Shown here: piece by piece, positions 23,001-30,185 of the stretch | How positions within the stretch are numbered: the stretch's first letter is position 1 | How the letters are laid out: each line of letters starts with the position of its first letter | The notes under the pieces: generated by a model | The model's input: only the letters and a program-made list of their open reading frames with translations | What the model was told of the DNA's origin: nothing | Databases searched by the model: none | Assembly: GCA_022606425.2 (NCBI GenBank) | Contig: JAHDVF020000136.1 | Location: 62,001-126,000 of the forward strand | Reading direction: 5' to 3' | Source: Lepidostoma basale | Lineage: Eukaryota; Arthropoda; Insecta; Trichoptera; Lepidostomatidae | DNA: 64,000 nucleotides | Program-made: the position numbers and the translations under genes

Positions 23001-24102
23001 GTTGTTGTTGTTATAAAACCAATTGAATGAATCCGAAAATTTGTTTCACTCAAAGTCATTACCGCAAATAGAAATATACCGACTGAAGCAAAGATGGCAG
23101 TGCACAATGGAGTTCTAGTCCCGACCCTTATGTATGGAAGTGAAGCTTGGAGTTGACAGAAGAAGGATGAAAGTAGGATAAATGCCGAAGAAATTAGGTC
23201 ACTAAGAAGAATGTGCGGAAAAACAATGTATGATATAATATCTAATGATGAAGTAAGAAATGAATGTAAGGTGGATGAATGCGTGATAAATAAAATTAAG
23301 AAAGGGTCACTAAGATGGTTTTGACATATGGAACGAATGGATGAGGGAAGAATGGTTAAAAATATATATGCAAGTAGTGTGAATGAGAAAATAAGTCGAG
23401 GAAGGCCAAGGAAGACATGGCATGACCAAATAATCCATTACTGAAAGGCGGCCATGTTAGAAGTAGGAACAATCGACGATCGTGCATGTCACGATGTGTG
23501 AATGGATAGATACACAGGATAGAACAAGCGGCGATCCATCCTCTCTGACTTGATGGTTAGTAAGTTAGTTGGTTATTTAATAATATTGATAAAAGCGTCT
23601 GTTTCCTGTCAGTTTTACTATATTTTATGTAAGTGACATTTTTCGCTTTGTTAGGACATTATAAAATATTTGAACTTTGGCAAGGCAAAACACTACCAAG
23701 AAAAATACTTCTAGAATATTGACGTTCTCGTCAAAATTTTATATTTAATTCCATCATTATTCAATAACCAGTAAATTAAAACTTGAAATTTTTTGCAGGG
23801 ATTCATTTGGACTATATCAAGTGGACTTCTCGAGTCCCCAGAAGACAAGGACTCCCCGTATGTCCGCCATGGTCCTCAAGGAAATAACAAGCTCCAGAAC
23901 TCTGGACTTCAACTACAGGCCGGAGTTCGAGGAGCCTATCACAGTCGTCGAATACGACGAGTATCCAATCAAGATTGTCGCCCTGGCAATTATCATTGCT
24001 TTTCTCATCATCGTGTCTGTAATACTAACCATCAAATACATTTCTTTCAAGAGAAAATATGAGCTTCTTAAACAGTCATCGAAACCTAATAGCATCTTTT
24101 AA
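7924..24102 (+). CDS. GH1 beta-glucosidase / myrosinase-like gene A (3' four exons)
   Basis: Family 1 glycoside hydrolase (retaining beta-glycosidase, (beta/alpha)8 barrel), partial because the 5' exons lie left of the window. Coding exons are 7924-8018, 16743-17048, 19732-19970 and 23799-24102, all with GT/AG borders and matching phases (entry phase 1, then 0, 0, 2). They give 313 residues plus a split codon. Recognisable parts are GKLGMASLVLWSEP, GWFLNPIFAEKGDYP, DFMGVNYYTS, the nucleophile motif ITEIG (usual form ITENG; Glu at 19807-19809) and WSLMDNFEW. The protein ends in a ~24-residue transmembrane helix (about 23970-24045) and a basic cytosolic tail (KRKYELLKQ). It is therefore probably membrane-anchored with the enzyme outside the cell or in the gut lumen. 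The substrate cannot be read from sequence. Gene B, 13 kb downstream, is its tandem paralogue. Confidence 0.9.
8218..8612 (+). mobile_element. RTE-type LINE, RT-domain fragment
   Basis: Broken plus-strand frames give LSYTDDAVLL (a variant of the RT catalytic YADD box), then MYEVCMR-like and NISVNGEYLEQV-like stretches. These match the order of the minus-strand copy at 4398-5262. No 3' tail is present. Confidence 0.65.
8748..8787 (-). ncRNA. hammerhead ribozyme-like motif (family E, left arm)
   Basis: Minus strand: CUGACGA, one extra A, stem II GUUCC/GGAGC with loop GGCG, GAAA, self-complementary stem III CCGG, then UU as the cleavage dinucleotide and GGUG. Stem I pairs for only two base pairs (CC/GG) here, less than in the right arm, so activity is doubtful. 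Confidence 0.65.
8811..8850 (+). ncRNA. hammerhead ribozyme (family E, right arm)
   Basis: All conserved positions are present. Stem I CACC (8811-8814) pairs with GGUG (8847-8850). Core CUGACGA is 8815-8821, an extra A at 8822, stem II GCUC/GAGC closes 8823-8836, and GAAA is 8837-8840. Stem III is the self-complementary CCGG, and cleavage is expected after UU at 8845-8846. With a 2-bp stem III, dimers or end-to-end copies would probably be needed for efficient cleavage, as known for short-stem-III hammerheads of retroelements. Confidence 0.75.
8925..9035. repeat. foldback family F, right half
   Basis: 'gtttgagaatgccctcgtaagccgaaacaaatttgtcac' and the following 'taaattaaatccaagtt...acaatcgtgttta' match the right arm and flank at 47474-47580. 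Confidence 0.7.
9078..9895 (+). mobile_element. RTE-type LINE, two fused 3' fragments
   Basis: Frames give LMYGSEAWNLQKKDESRVNAVKMKS and SVMNKTM, then after about 9430 the C-terminal part starts again and runs to the end hairpin and GTGATGCTAAGTTAGTTAG tail. It is a composite of two copies or one rearranged copy, with many frameshifts. Confidence 0.75.
10155..10440 (-). mobile_element. RTE-type LINE 3' fragment, decayed
   Basis: Minus-strand copy starting at 'cgaaggggtagccagaggggatgg' and running through the 'cattcatacattgtgatcctcgtcgattttt' block. The (CTAA) tail is missing and it is more diverged than most copies. Confidence 0.65.
10485..10680 (+). mobile_element. tRNA-derived SINE with foldback family A body
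   Basis: A-box-like TGGCCTAGTGG and B-box-like GGTTTGATTCC show a tRNA-derived pol III promoter (10497-10545). After GTGTGATTGTCACA the sequence changes to the family A body 'aatgacaggtcataagtcctgtaa...tcgtctctattgaga'. It ends in an A-run. Either a chimera or a SINE interrupted by family A. Confidence 0.75.
10684..10835. repeat. head-to-head junction of two family A ends (hairpin)
   Basis: Inverted arms of ~65 bp ('ccgcaattggtaaaatccagtatttgtctacaa' versus 'ttgtagacaaatactggattttacctattgc') separated by only ~18 bp. The same sequence forms the end segments of other family A copies. Confidence 0.8.
11160..11940. repeat. foldback family A, two overlapping/nested partial copies
   Basis: The block 'ggccaactaaaactgacacgtgaagatagatatggatttgaagtatata' plus 'aagcgtgcgcttaacccaacc' occurs twice (about 11200-11440 and 11705-11935), separated by 'tctggtcaattctttggc...'. 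The two blocks are nearly identical. Confidence 0.75.
12330..12582 (-). mobile_element. tRNA-derived SINE, full-length with A-tail
   Basis: Minus strand: head GACGACCTTCGTG...GAGTG (A box), B box GGTTCGATTCC, then TGTGATTGTCACAC, 'caataaaatggcgatagattagc', and a 16-nt A-tail (T-run at 12331-12347). The same body occurs at 13412 and 17331. The tRNA-related head and pol III boxes define it as a SINE, not a functional tRNA. Confidence 0.85.
12736..12916 (+). mobile_element. CR1/L2-like LINE, 3' UTR-only insertion
   Basis: Almost identical to the 3' UTR of the intact element (58165-58346), with only a few base changes over ~175 bp. It ends in (ATT)n. It keeps the gcgcc...ggcgc stem. This is a severely 5'-truncated and recent copy of the same subfamily as the intact LINE. 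Confidence 0.9.
12925..13165. repeat. foldback element, family C, hammerhead-like
   Basis: Palindrome with arms 'tccacttttgtctttgtttcgccaggctcgctggcatcgacagactgg' and the inverse (13010-13075), then the outer flank 'acttccatcaagagatttcagtaaaatcattt'. The right arm on the plus strand has stem I CAGU/GCUG, core CUGUCGA (A6 changed to U), stem II GCCAG/CUGGC, GACA in place of GAAA, CCGG, and UC. It is probably inactive. Confidence 0.8.
13182..13385. repeat. foldback element, family B
   Basis: Hairpin arms 'attatatgtgaatgatatgtttcgcttatccaaagcattt' and the inverse. The segment 'acatttgataatgccttag' is present twice in tandem (about 13275-13315), a small internal duplication. The right arm carries UUGAUAA, stem II and GAAATAUGUC. 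Confidence 0.8.
13412..13625 (+). mobile_element. tRNA-derived SINE
   Basis: Head GACGACCTTCGTGGCCGAGTGG (A box TGGCCGAGTGG), B box GGTTCGACTCC, then GTATGATTGTCACAC and 'cacgtgacaataaaatggcgatag'. Its 3' part matches 12362-12430 inverted, including the 'gatttggctca' end. Confidence 0.8.
13630..14420. other. no gene recognised
   Basis: A 60-bp frame at 14027 (MSFSISNEKEINELERYLKK followed by GTAATT) looks exon-like but no partner exon or family was found. At 14160-14270 a C/T-rich segment contains the inverted pair gtctacac/gtgtagac about 60 bp apart, possibly a small element. Confidence 0.35.
14425..14690 (+). mobile_element. RTE-type LINE 3' fragment, rearranged
   Basis: Pieces of the C-terminal block in plus orientation ('gaagagcgaagaaaacgtcgcaaacgac', 'acatgtctgccacgtgaggagtcgcagaaatcgacgtgcgtg', 'tgtggcggtccactctttctgcc'). 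About 60 bp of foreign or duplicated sequence interrupts the middle. Confidence 0.65.
15370..15540 (+). mobile_element. LINE RT C-terminal relic (family 5)
   Basis: Decayed plus-strand frames give WDPIFS, ERLQKKILRFLYLRERG and FPTEYLLGMLSYQSLERRRN-like text, typical of the region after the RT domain in Jockey/CR1-type LINEs. No 3' end is visible. Confidence 0.5.
15755..16052 (+). mobile_element. non-autonomous retroelement using the RTE 3' end (copy 2)
   Basis: It matches the 3' ~300 bp of 43010-43567: 'ttgtggacgttgg', 'gatgcctattggtggcgatgagg', 'cgcatctctcgcggg', then the RTE end with hairpin and GGTT(A/G)G repeats. The hairpin loop here is CATTC, more diverged than the UUCG of other copies. 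Confidence 0.8.
16137..16692 (-). mobile_element. RTE-type LINE copy just upstream of a gene A exon
   Basis: Minus strand: (TTAG)n, 3' hairpin, C-terminal domain with a readable 116-codon stretch at 16309-16659 ([37 protein letters not shown]). The 5' truncation lies ~50 bp before the splice acceptor at 16741-16742, so the branch-point/pyrimidine region of that exon is set by what follows this insertion. Confidence 0.85.
16743..17048 (+). CDS. gene A, exon encoding GWFLNPIF...NYYTS (306 bp)
   Basis: Acceptor TTTCACAG, donor GTATGT, phase 0 at both ends. It encodes 102 residues with GWFLNPIFAEKGDYP, RLPVFTPEEVQALKGSSDF and the GH1 signature NYYTS whose Tyr contacts the nucleophile. It aligns along its length with gene B exon 51561-51869 (one codon shorter). 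Confidence 0.92.
17272..17760. repeat. foldback family C interrupted by a SINE
   Basis: The outer flank 'atgattttactgaaatctcttgatggaagtt' (17272-17320) is followed by the SINE 17331-17551. The family C palindrome ('cttccacttttgtctttatttagacagcgaccggtttcgcc' and inverse) then resumes at 17590-17720. The plus-strand arm keeps GAAACCGGUC and GCUG but has lost the CUGANGA core. Confidence 0.75.
17331..17551 (+). mobile_element. tRNA-derived SINE (best-preserved head)
   Basis: A box TGGCAGAGTGG at 17341, B box GGTTCGTTTCC at ~17382, the paired GTGTGATTGTCACAC, then 'acaataaaatggcgatagattagctac' and 'gtatacagtaattgggttc' at the 3' end. It lacks a long A-tail. The 3' part recurs at 35308-35430 and inverted at 50473-50520. 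Confidence 0.85.
18130..18434 (+). other. short frame with a hydrophobic segment, uncertain
   Basis: A 60-codon frame (18252-18434) starts MKKTEQPSSTSKN and contains two hydrophobic stretches (LLIIIVCVFLILAIS and FTFAVIITLIL). No family is recognised, no RNA support can be judged, and it lies in a gene A intron. It could be chance in AT-rich DNA. Confidence 0.2.
18640..18715. repeat. foldback family B, right arm
   Basis: 'atttgataattcttaagaaagacgaaacatatcattctcataaact', then 'aataaaacttctagaa', equals the right arm; the left arm is absent. Confidence 0.6.
18722..18893 (+). mobile_element. Jockey-type LINE, 3' UTR fragment
   Basis: Matches the 3' end of the Jockey-like copy at 31870-32312: 'gggacactccgggtcataaat', 'atcacattccaacaatgtttg', 'gacgtaagaggaatagcca', 'gctgaacctct', 'gccagaagattcaagt'. 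Confidence 0.8.
18895..19268 (-). mobile_element. LINE 3' fragment (family 2), longest readable copy
   Basis: A 117-codon minus-strand frame reads RIRNKNTRSVCGVED, IVRWGRSRRRFWRDHVDRM and ENPSSKRLPGRPPNRWRDG, then SSSQD. This is the conserved C-terminus of a LINE protein. The 3' tail is the TTCTTC run at 18898-18910. Confidence 0.75.
19732..19970 (+). CDS. gene A, exon with nucleophile motif (239 bp)
   Basis: Acceptor TATATAG, donor GTAAGT; phase 0 in, phase 2 out. It encodes IRPHGLRDMLNWVKGKYG, then VYITEIGYS with the expected catalytic nucleophile Glu at 19807-19809 (Asn of the usual TENG is Ile), and WSLMDNFEWSSGYQ with the sugar-binding Glu at 19951-19953 intact. Length and phases equal gene B exon 59134-59372. 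Confidence 0.93.
20000..20600. other. unclassified, partly GC-rich intron sequence
   Basis: Between gene A exons. At 20020-20110 and 20385-20560 the base composition is well above the local background ('gggcgcagcggcccccttttgtcagcctcactcg', 'ccaccactgctggcgtggcggg'). No coding frame or repeat partner is seen in the window. Probably part of an unidentified element. Confidence 0.35.
20825..20920 (-). repeat. foldback family D, partial
   Basis: 'aaacactgttataatatcacaatttatttttattcactgagag' plus 'cgcgacagctatttcgccaaccgatgttggc' matches the left arm at 30980-31060; it is cut before the CUGAUGA core. Confidence 0.7.
21150..21300. repeat. foldback family D, decayed palindrome
   Basis: Arms 'acagctgttttgccaacctatattggcatcacg' and 'cataagttggtaaaacagctgttgcgaca'. 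The hammerhead core reads GUGAUG and AAAA, so it is dead. Family B text lies immediately left. Confidence 0.65.
21366..21444. repeat. 79-bp target-site duplication, left copy
   Basis: A 79-bp segment (ctgatttgttttta ... gccgttatt) repeated in the same orientation at 21910-21988 with about six mismatches. The two copies flank a 5'-truncated LINE exactly, so they are best read as its target-site duplication. Confidence 0.8.
21445..21909 (-). mobile_element. (GAA)n-tailed LINE 3' fragment (family 3)
   Basis: The CTTCTTCTTC at its left edge is the 3' tail on the minus strand. The interior carries the decayed C-terminus (MNRLEAF.MWLHRRMLRIPWT and SYLGHIL) followed by the conserved end 'gtgattgccaacgtcggggggac'. 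Relatives are at 27482-27951, 30622-30772 and 50600-50782. Confidence 0.8.
21910..21988. repeat. 79-bp target-site duplication, right copy
   Basis: Partner of 21366-21444; the two differ at about six positions. Confidence 0.8.
22266..22504 (+). mobile_element. internally deleted Tc1/mariner-like element
   Basis: Contains the phrase MRWNSEERAFAVEAYFSNG (22397 on), like the N-terminal helix-turn-helix start of an IS630/Tc1/mariner-type transposase. About 25 codons later it jumps to non-coding sequence. 'gcataataacttcctttttt' near the start and 'gcataacttccttttttcaaaa' near the end are direct, not inverted, so the ends are uncertain. Confidence 0.5.
22505..23015 (+). mobile_element. RTE-type LINE 3' copy with (TTG)n tail
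   Basis: The best-preserved C-terminus in the window. The frame runs unbroken from [23 protein letters not shown] to [14 protein letters not shown], ending at 22994. The 3' end reads gcgtgatggtttgttgttgttgtt: the tail is (TTG)n instead of (TTAG)n, as at 32655. It marks a young subfamily. Confidence 0.88.
23088..23575 (+). mobile_element. RTE-type LINE 3' copy
   Basis: Plus strand from 'atggcagtgcacaatggagttctagtcccgac' to 'tgatggttagtaagttagtt'. It has several stops (e.g. in the SEAW block) and a shortened end hairpin. Confidence 0.8.
23585..23750. repeat. foldback family B, decayed
   Basis: 'agcgtctgtttcctgtcagttttactatattttatg', then 'ttcgctttgttaggacat', and a short inverted remnant 'ggcaaggcaaaacac'. 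The arms no longer pair well. Confidence 0.5.
23799..24102 (+). CDS. gene A, terminal exon with membrane anchor
   Basis: Acceptor TTTTTGCAG; the first base completes the Gln codon split from 19970. It encodes DSFGLYQVDFSSPQKTRTPR, an acidic linker (about 40 residues), a transmembrane helix rich in Ile/Val/Leu/Ala (IVALAIIIAFLIIVSVIL) and a cytosolic tail KRKYELLKQSSKPNSIF, ending at TAA 24100-24102. The tail is 60 nt longer than in gene B and unlike it. Confidence 0.92.
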
Positions 24103-24188
24103 ATAGTACCTACTTTCATTTTTATCATAAAAAAGTTCAATAACTCAGTTGTATTTCACTAAGTTTATTATTTGTAATAATTCTAGTG

Positions 24189-24194
24189 AATAAA
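24189..24194 (+). promoter_or_regulatory. probable poly(A) signal of gene A
   Basis: AATAAA 87 bp after the stop codon. Confidence 0.6.
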
Positions 24195-26650
24195 AAAATA
24201 ATATCTGTAATTCAAACATTTATATAATGATGTCATGTAAATGATTTGTGAAAAAATGTATAATTTTTTACTTCTATAAACATATGATAAAACTGATCGG
24301 TTTCGACAATTTGTTAACGTTGATTTATGTCTCTAATCTAAACATGATTGAAGACGATTGAAATCTGAATCTAATGAAACCGGTAGCATTTATATTTTAC
24401 TTTTGTCAGTTTACTTTTTTTATTTTTTTATTCTAATATTTTTTAGCTTATTTCTCATTTTGAAATTTCAGGACAATATTTCAGAAAAATCATTAGAGTT
24501 ATTACTTACTTATGATTTATTTTTAGGACAATATGATTTGGTTTACGAATGATAAAATTAACTTTACATTTTGAACAAATTAGGTTTAAAATAAATAATA
24601 AATAAACACACGTACGAAATGGTAAAAACATAATAATTTAACAATAAAAAAACACAGTTTCCAATTAATCTCTCGATATCAACTTTAATCGATTTTAAAG
24701 ATATTAATAAAATTAGTTTTTCAAGTATTAAATCGACATTTTTAGAGCATGTTTATGAGCTTTTGTGATATTTACCATAGATATTCAGTTTATTATATAA
24801 TGATAGATTATGAATTTGAATACTGGTAACATTGATTCTTCAGGTAGGTACTATTTAAAAAGAACGCCCTATATGTAATTAAGTATAATTTAAGGTTTCG
24901 GTTCAATTATTTGTAATTAACGTTCCTAACCAATTACAGGCCAATCAATATTTTTTTTAAAAATTATTAATTCTTGGTATATAAAAAAAAACTGCGAATT
25001 TTTTTGTAATCGACCTGATTGATATACCGGAAGCACTATATACTATAATTATATGTTTGGTAATTAAGTTTTGCAAAAAAAGTACTGAAGAATAAATAGT
25101 TATTCAAGTGAAAAGAGGCTGGTACTCTTGAAAAGCTTTCGCTTATTTTAAGAGCACGATAGTTAAAAAATCACTTTATTATATTAGGAATATGAAATAA
25201 GATTTTTTTGTTTTTATTGGAGTTCAAAAAAGATTTTTATTCACATATTACTGCCTCAGTTTTGGTATATTAATACAATTCAAAATACTTCCTTAGGTTC
25301 AAGACGTTTTCGATAATTAAAACTAGTTTTCAAGTTTTTAATTAAAATTTCACTTAAACTATTATATTTAAAAAAAAGTAAAATTGATAATCCATAAACG
25401 TTGCCGTAGTACTATGTTATTAACTGTTTTTATTTTGAAACACTCTTATAATACATCTTCCAATTTATTAGTTAATTTCTATGATATTGTCTATGATATT
25501 TCTAATTTCTATCAATTTTCTAATGTCTGTGAAATTTCTAATTTCTATAAAGTTTCCAATTTCTTTCTAATTTCTATTTATTTTTAATTTCTAATGTCTA
25601 TGAAACACCTGATGATGCCTTTACAAATTTACGAAACAAATCTACTAAAAAAAATGGCGAAACGTTTCATAACTGTACTTCAAAATGAAGAAAGTTAATA
25701 TTAAACAATTAAAAAAATTACATTTATTATTTGATATGTCAGTAGTGCTTGCAAGATTTTATAGTAAACATTTTAATTTGAACTTATCTTTGAAATTGAA
25801 CCTATGTTTGAAATTGAACCAATGTTTGAAATTGAACGTATGTTTGAAATTGATGTTTCGATTTATTTTAAACAACTTTGAACCTATGTTTGAAATTTAT
25901 GTTTTGGTTTAGTAGTTTTGCTTTAAATTTTTAACAAATAATTCATCTTTTAAACTGCATATACACCACAGTGAAATTGAATTATAGGGCGTGTTCATAA
26001 CTTCTAATACAAGCACCAGTATTTACTCTGTAGCTTTTATAACATGGGTAAGGAATATGCCAAGACTGGGGTATAAGAATATCCGTGTCCATGTTAATTT
26101 GACTCTACCAAAATATATATAAAAAACAATTAGGTTATTCAAATCTCTTTGTAGTTCTGCAAATATTATTTTCATCGTTCTCGGAATAAGTTGATCGGTA
26201 TCACTCAAGTACTACCAATACATATTTTTTGCTTCTAATCTTACCACACGCCACAATTATCAATATTATAATTTACACTTTATTATTATTATAGTATTTA
26301 ATGTTCCTTATATGTATAATTTAAGTATTTAAAATTAACTATAGGATAATAATAGTAATTAATCGATTTACTTTAAAAGACAGGTACAGGGATAACTACT
26401 CGTATATATCTAGAAAACAGACGTTCTCATTCGTATTAATTACACAAGATTGTCTTTGAAATATATTTTCATTTTTATTTTAAATTAAGTTATAATAGAT
26501 AATTTCAGAAATACAATTGTTTAACAAAGGGATACACTCTATTTTGAATTTGAATAATTGAATGTTAAATGATACTTTTTAAAGTTTGTTGGTATAAGCA
26601 TAAAAAATTATATTAGTTCCATATTTTGACGGCTACTATTAAATATTTTT
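24195..26650. other. AT-rich intergenic, low-complexity
   Basis: No exon of gene B or of another gene is recognised. Runs of 'aatttct' repeats fill 25470-25605. The plus-strand frame 25685-25912 is the translation of a minisatellite and not a gene. At 26400-26460 a family B flank is visible ('ctagaaaacagacgttctcattcgtattaatt'). Confidence 0.5.
25786..25905. repeat. 18-bp minisatellite
   Basis: Unit close to 'ctatgtttgaaattgaac', about four adjacent copies (25786-25858), plus one more at 25880-25900. Confidence 0.8.
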
Positions 26651-26654
26651 TCTT

Positions 26655-26915
26655 CGTGTTTTTTGGGATCTTGGGAGAATCCAGACTGACGTTTTGGAGA
26701 TCTCCATCTTCAGGGTAGTTATAAATATGTGGTGGGGAACTTATGCTTAACTCTTTCTATGCTGTGCCGTGTCGCCGGCAGTGTGGGTGAATGAAACATT
26801 CGCGCTTTGTTCTCCGAACTATAAGCACACGAGATGGAGACTGTAACGATCTCCGAAACGTCGGTCCAGAAAGAATATTTACACAGATTTTCCCAAGATC
26901 CTAATAAAATCATTT
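26655..26915. repeat. foldback element, family H, hammerhead-like arms
   Basis: Outer arms 'gggatcttgggagaatccagac' (26664 on) and 'gattttcccaagatcct' (right end, inverted). The left arm on the minus strand reads CUGAAGA, U, GGAG-AU-CUCC, AAAA, CGUC (26681-26716). The right arm on the plus strand keeps GGAGA...UCUCC-GAAACGUC (26829-26863) but has lost the CUGANGA box. Each arm is broken at a different place. Confidence 0.65.
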
Positions 26916-27404
26916 TGCTACCAAACGTGAAAATTCACGCAATTATTTTGTTTTTCATTTTAATCATTGGTGTTCATATTGAATATCGCTGATGATAATT
27001 GAAGAAATATAATGTAATTGATCAAAAATAAATAAACATATATAATTTGCATAATTTATTATTAATGATAAATATTACAAATGTCGTAGAAAATAAATAA
27101 ATTAACATTATTTTATTAATTATCTTGGATTAATTATAGAGTTTCACACTTTTCAATATGGTAGACAGCTCAAGTTAATTACTGGATTTTTTCTGCTCAT
27201 ACATGTATGTACAATAATGATAAAAAGTATATCATATCAAGGACTAAAAGTTCTTATAAATTCGTAAAAATAATTACTTTGTACGTAATAAAATATATTT
27301 TATCAATGAGGAAGACATGATAAAAGTGCTATTAGGTCTCCATTAGATTGAACAATTATTTATTATTTCTTGAACATTGATGTAAATGTCAAATTAAATA
27401 ATTA

Positions 27405-28085
27405 TTACCAATGAAAACATCTACTTTCTAGAAGTTTTATTTCAATTTATGTGAATGGCATATTTCGCTTGTCTAAAGCATCTTCTTCTTCAAGTGCCCT
27501 GTCGGGTCCCCCCAACGTTGGCGATCACCTCGGCGAACCTATCCCTGTTTGCGCCGCTCGGAACAGCTCCTCCACACTTCGGATGCCGGTCCACTCCCTC
27601 ACGTTTCGCAGCCAGGACATTTGTTTCCTACCGGGCCCTCGGCGTCCCTCAATTTTCCCTTCTAATATCAGTTTGAGAAGGTGGTACTTTTCCCCACGCA
27701 GTATATGACCCAGATGTGAGATCTTTTGAACCTTGATAGTTGATACAGTTCCCTGTCAACTCTAACTTGCTTCAGGACTTCGGTATTGGTAACCATGTCT
27801 GTCCAGGGAACTCTGAGCATTTGGCGATGGAGCCACATTTCAAATGCTTCCAATCTGTTCATTTAGTTAACTTTTAAGGTTCAAGTTTCACACCCGTACA
27901 ATAAAACAGACCACACATAGCATTTGATCATTCTCTGGCGGAGTTCAAGCCGTCTAAAGCATAATAAGATACTTTAATTTACATTCGATAGATATTTGAT
28001 AATACTTTAGACATGCGAACTTTGTCATTCACATAAGTTACAATAAAACTTCTAGAAAATAGACGTTTTCATTCGTATTAATTAT
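27405..28085. repeat. foldback family B split by a LINE insertion
   Basis: Left arm 27405-27481, right arm 27952-28085 ('gatatttgataatactttagacatgcgaac' and 'cataagttacaataaaacttctagaaaatagacg'). The LINE 27482-27951 sits in the loop, flanked by an 11-bp duplication GTCTAAAGCAT. Confidence 0.85.
27482..27951 (-). mobile_element. (GAA)n-tailed LINE 3' fragment with 11-bp TSD (family 3)
   Basis: TSD GTCTAAAGCAT at 27471-27481 and 27952-27962. The minus strand encodes [32 protein letters not shown] before frameshifts, then the end 'gtgatcgccaacgttggggggac' and the (GAA)n tail. Confidence 0.85.
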
Positions 28086-28889
28086 TAAAAATTTAAACTT
28101 ATACATGTATATCTTCCACTGTTTTTTTCTCAAAATCACTATTTAATAAAACATATATTATCCCTTTTCCATTGTTTTAAATTAAATAATTAACTTGTTA
28201 TAATCTCTCAATTCTAAATAATTAGTACAAACGGGAATTAAGTGTTTATGATATTTTAACTTACATTCGATGGAAAAACTATTTTTGAACACTGTATGAA
28301 TTAAATTTTGATGATTCAGTCTATTCTTACAATATTTTTTAGTTATTATATAATTTAATATGTATTAACATGTGATCAATGAAAAACTGATAGAAGAGAG
28401 ATCTCAAAAGGTTCAAATGTTTTTTTATTGATTAATCCAACTTTGAATCTCTTGAGACCTTTTATTGCTCAGTATAGATTATAAAAACTTTTCATTTAAG
28501 CTAATTGAAATTAGAATTATGTTTTATAAGCTAGTTTTACATGAATTTAAGCTGGCTAGAGTTATTTAAATAGATTTTATGGTTAGATTCGTGAGATTTA
28601 AACCTGACGTACTTATTACTAAGCAGATTGGTATATCTAAAATACTATTAAGTAAACGGTTTGGTTCCGAATTTTGCAGAATTAATTATATTAATTTATT
28701 CACTCAAATGTAATTGTTTCAATCTAGAGTTTTACGTGAAACTAATTTCATATTTTATAAACGAAAATATATTCTGGTCCCCTGAAATTGACACAACTAT
28801 TTGATTGAAAGAAATTACCTCTAAGATAATTTTGAATATTTTCATTTTCGGCGAATTGTAACATCAAAAAACAATAATTGGTATTTTTA

Positions 28890-29065
28890 TTGTTTCTGGA
28901 ACAACGACGTAAAACTCCATATTAAATAATTCATACGAATGAAAACGTCTGTTTTACATTTTTTAATGCATTAGACAGGCAAAATATGTCAGTTTCATAA
29001 ATTATAACACAACTTCTAGGAAACAGACGTTTTCATTCCTATTAATCAAATGGTTTATTTAAAAA
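28890..29065. repeat. foldback family B, decayed
   Basis: 'acgacgtaaaactccatattaaataattcatacgaatgaaaacgtctg' followed closely by the right arm 'cattagacaggcaaaatatgtcag' and 'aacttctaggaaacagacg'. The left core arm is lost. Confidence 0.65.
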
Positions 29066-29402
29066 TACAGAAATATTTTTTTTATAGGCATTTTGAACAT
29101 CTGCGTACATTTTTTAATTTATTTTGTACATGATTATTTATCATTGCCGAATGAACTCTATTTGATTTTTATCACAATTCGGAATAATACCTTACAAGTT
29201 TGGTACTGTATGTTAGTCTTATATATTAATATAATTTAATGTATGCTTAAATAAACATTTTATTTTTCAAACAAATCGTATTTTTTTAGATTATCACCAA
29301 GGATTTAAAATCCATTGTATTAGAATTTATTTTGTAATCTTATAACGAGCAGAAACTAGCTCATTATTATTATGAAGAAGGAATCCGATCGTGTCCAGGT
29401 TT

Positions 29403-29697
29403 GGTTCAAAAGACAATCATAATTCAATGACTCCCCTGGTTCAAAAGACAATCATAATTCAATGACTCCCCTGGTTCAAAAGACAATCATAATTCAATGA
29501 CTCCCCTGGTTCAAAAGACAATCATAATTCAATGACTCCCCTGGTTCAAAAGACAATCATAATTCAATGACTCCCCTGGTTCAAAAGACAATCATAATTC
29601 AATGACTCCCCTGGTTCAAAAGACAATCATAATTCAATGACTCCCCTGGTTCAAAAGACAATCATAATTCAATGACTCCCCTGGTTCAAAAGACAAG
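29403..29697. repeat. 35-bp minisatellite, eight identical units
   Basis: Unit starts GGTTCAAAAGACAATC and is 35 bp. Eight full units (29403, 29438, 29473, 29508, 29543, 29578, 29613, 29648) show no difference by eye, followed by a 15-bp partial unit that stops where a LINE fragment begins. The lack of any divergence means recent expansion or homogenisation. Confidence 0.95.
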
Positions 29698-30185
29698 TCA
29701 CAGGTAGATAAGGTTGCAGCGGTTGCAGGTTGCCTGAAAGATGTCATATGGAGAAACAAGGACATGAGGACTGACAGCAAGGTACGCATCTATAAGACCT
29801 GTGTGCGACCAATCCTCACATATGGCATTGAATCGAGGGCAGACACTGTCAAGACAAAGAGCATGCTCAGGACAACCGAGATGAAAACACTTCACGCTAT
29901 AGCTGGCAAGACCCTACGTGATCGAGTTTAGGAATACAGCAATCCGAGAAATCTGCGAGGTCGAAGATGTGGTCAGATGGGGACGTCAAAGACGGCGATA
30001 CTGGCATCAACATGTAGAAAGGATAAGCTCAAATAGGATACCACACATAGCTCTCCATGGAACGCCAAACGGACAACGCCGACCAGGAAGACCCCCGAAA
30101 CGGTGGAGAGAAAACTGGAGTTCAGCATCTCAAGAGAACCCGCCTGAAATAACAGACTCCTGAGTCTACCAAAAGTGAAATAGAA
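29698..30185 (+). mobile_element. LINE 3' fragment (family 2 relative)
   Basis: Plus-strand pieces: AAVAGCLKDVIWRNKDMR, IYKTCVRPILTYGIESRAD, RNTAIREICEVEDVVRWGRQRRRYWHQHV, then RRPGRPPKRWRENWSSASQE and a stop. It shares the RNxxIRxxCxVEDxVRWGR block with 18895-19268 but is a distinct subfamily. Two frameshifts are visible. Confidence 0.75.

Noticed and set aside
24280..24385. Further hammerhead pair around 'cggtttcg' and 'gaaaccgg'
   Set aside because: GAAACCGG is present, but no CUGANGA box or stem II could be fitted in either orientation.
25685..25912. 75-codon gene with LKLNLCLKLNQCLKLN
   Set aside because: It is the translation of an 18-bp minisatellite.
29403..29697. CRISPR array
   Set aside because: The 35-bp units are directly adjacent without spacers and the context is eukaryotic; it is a minisatellite.
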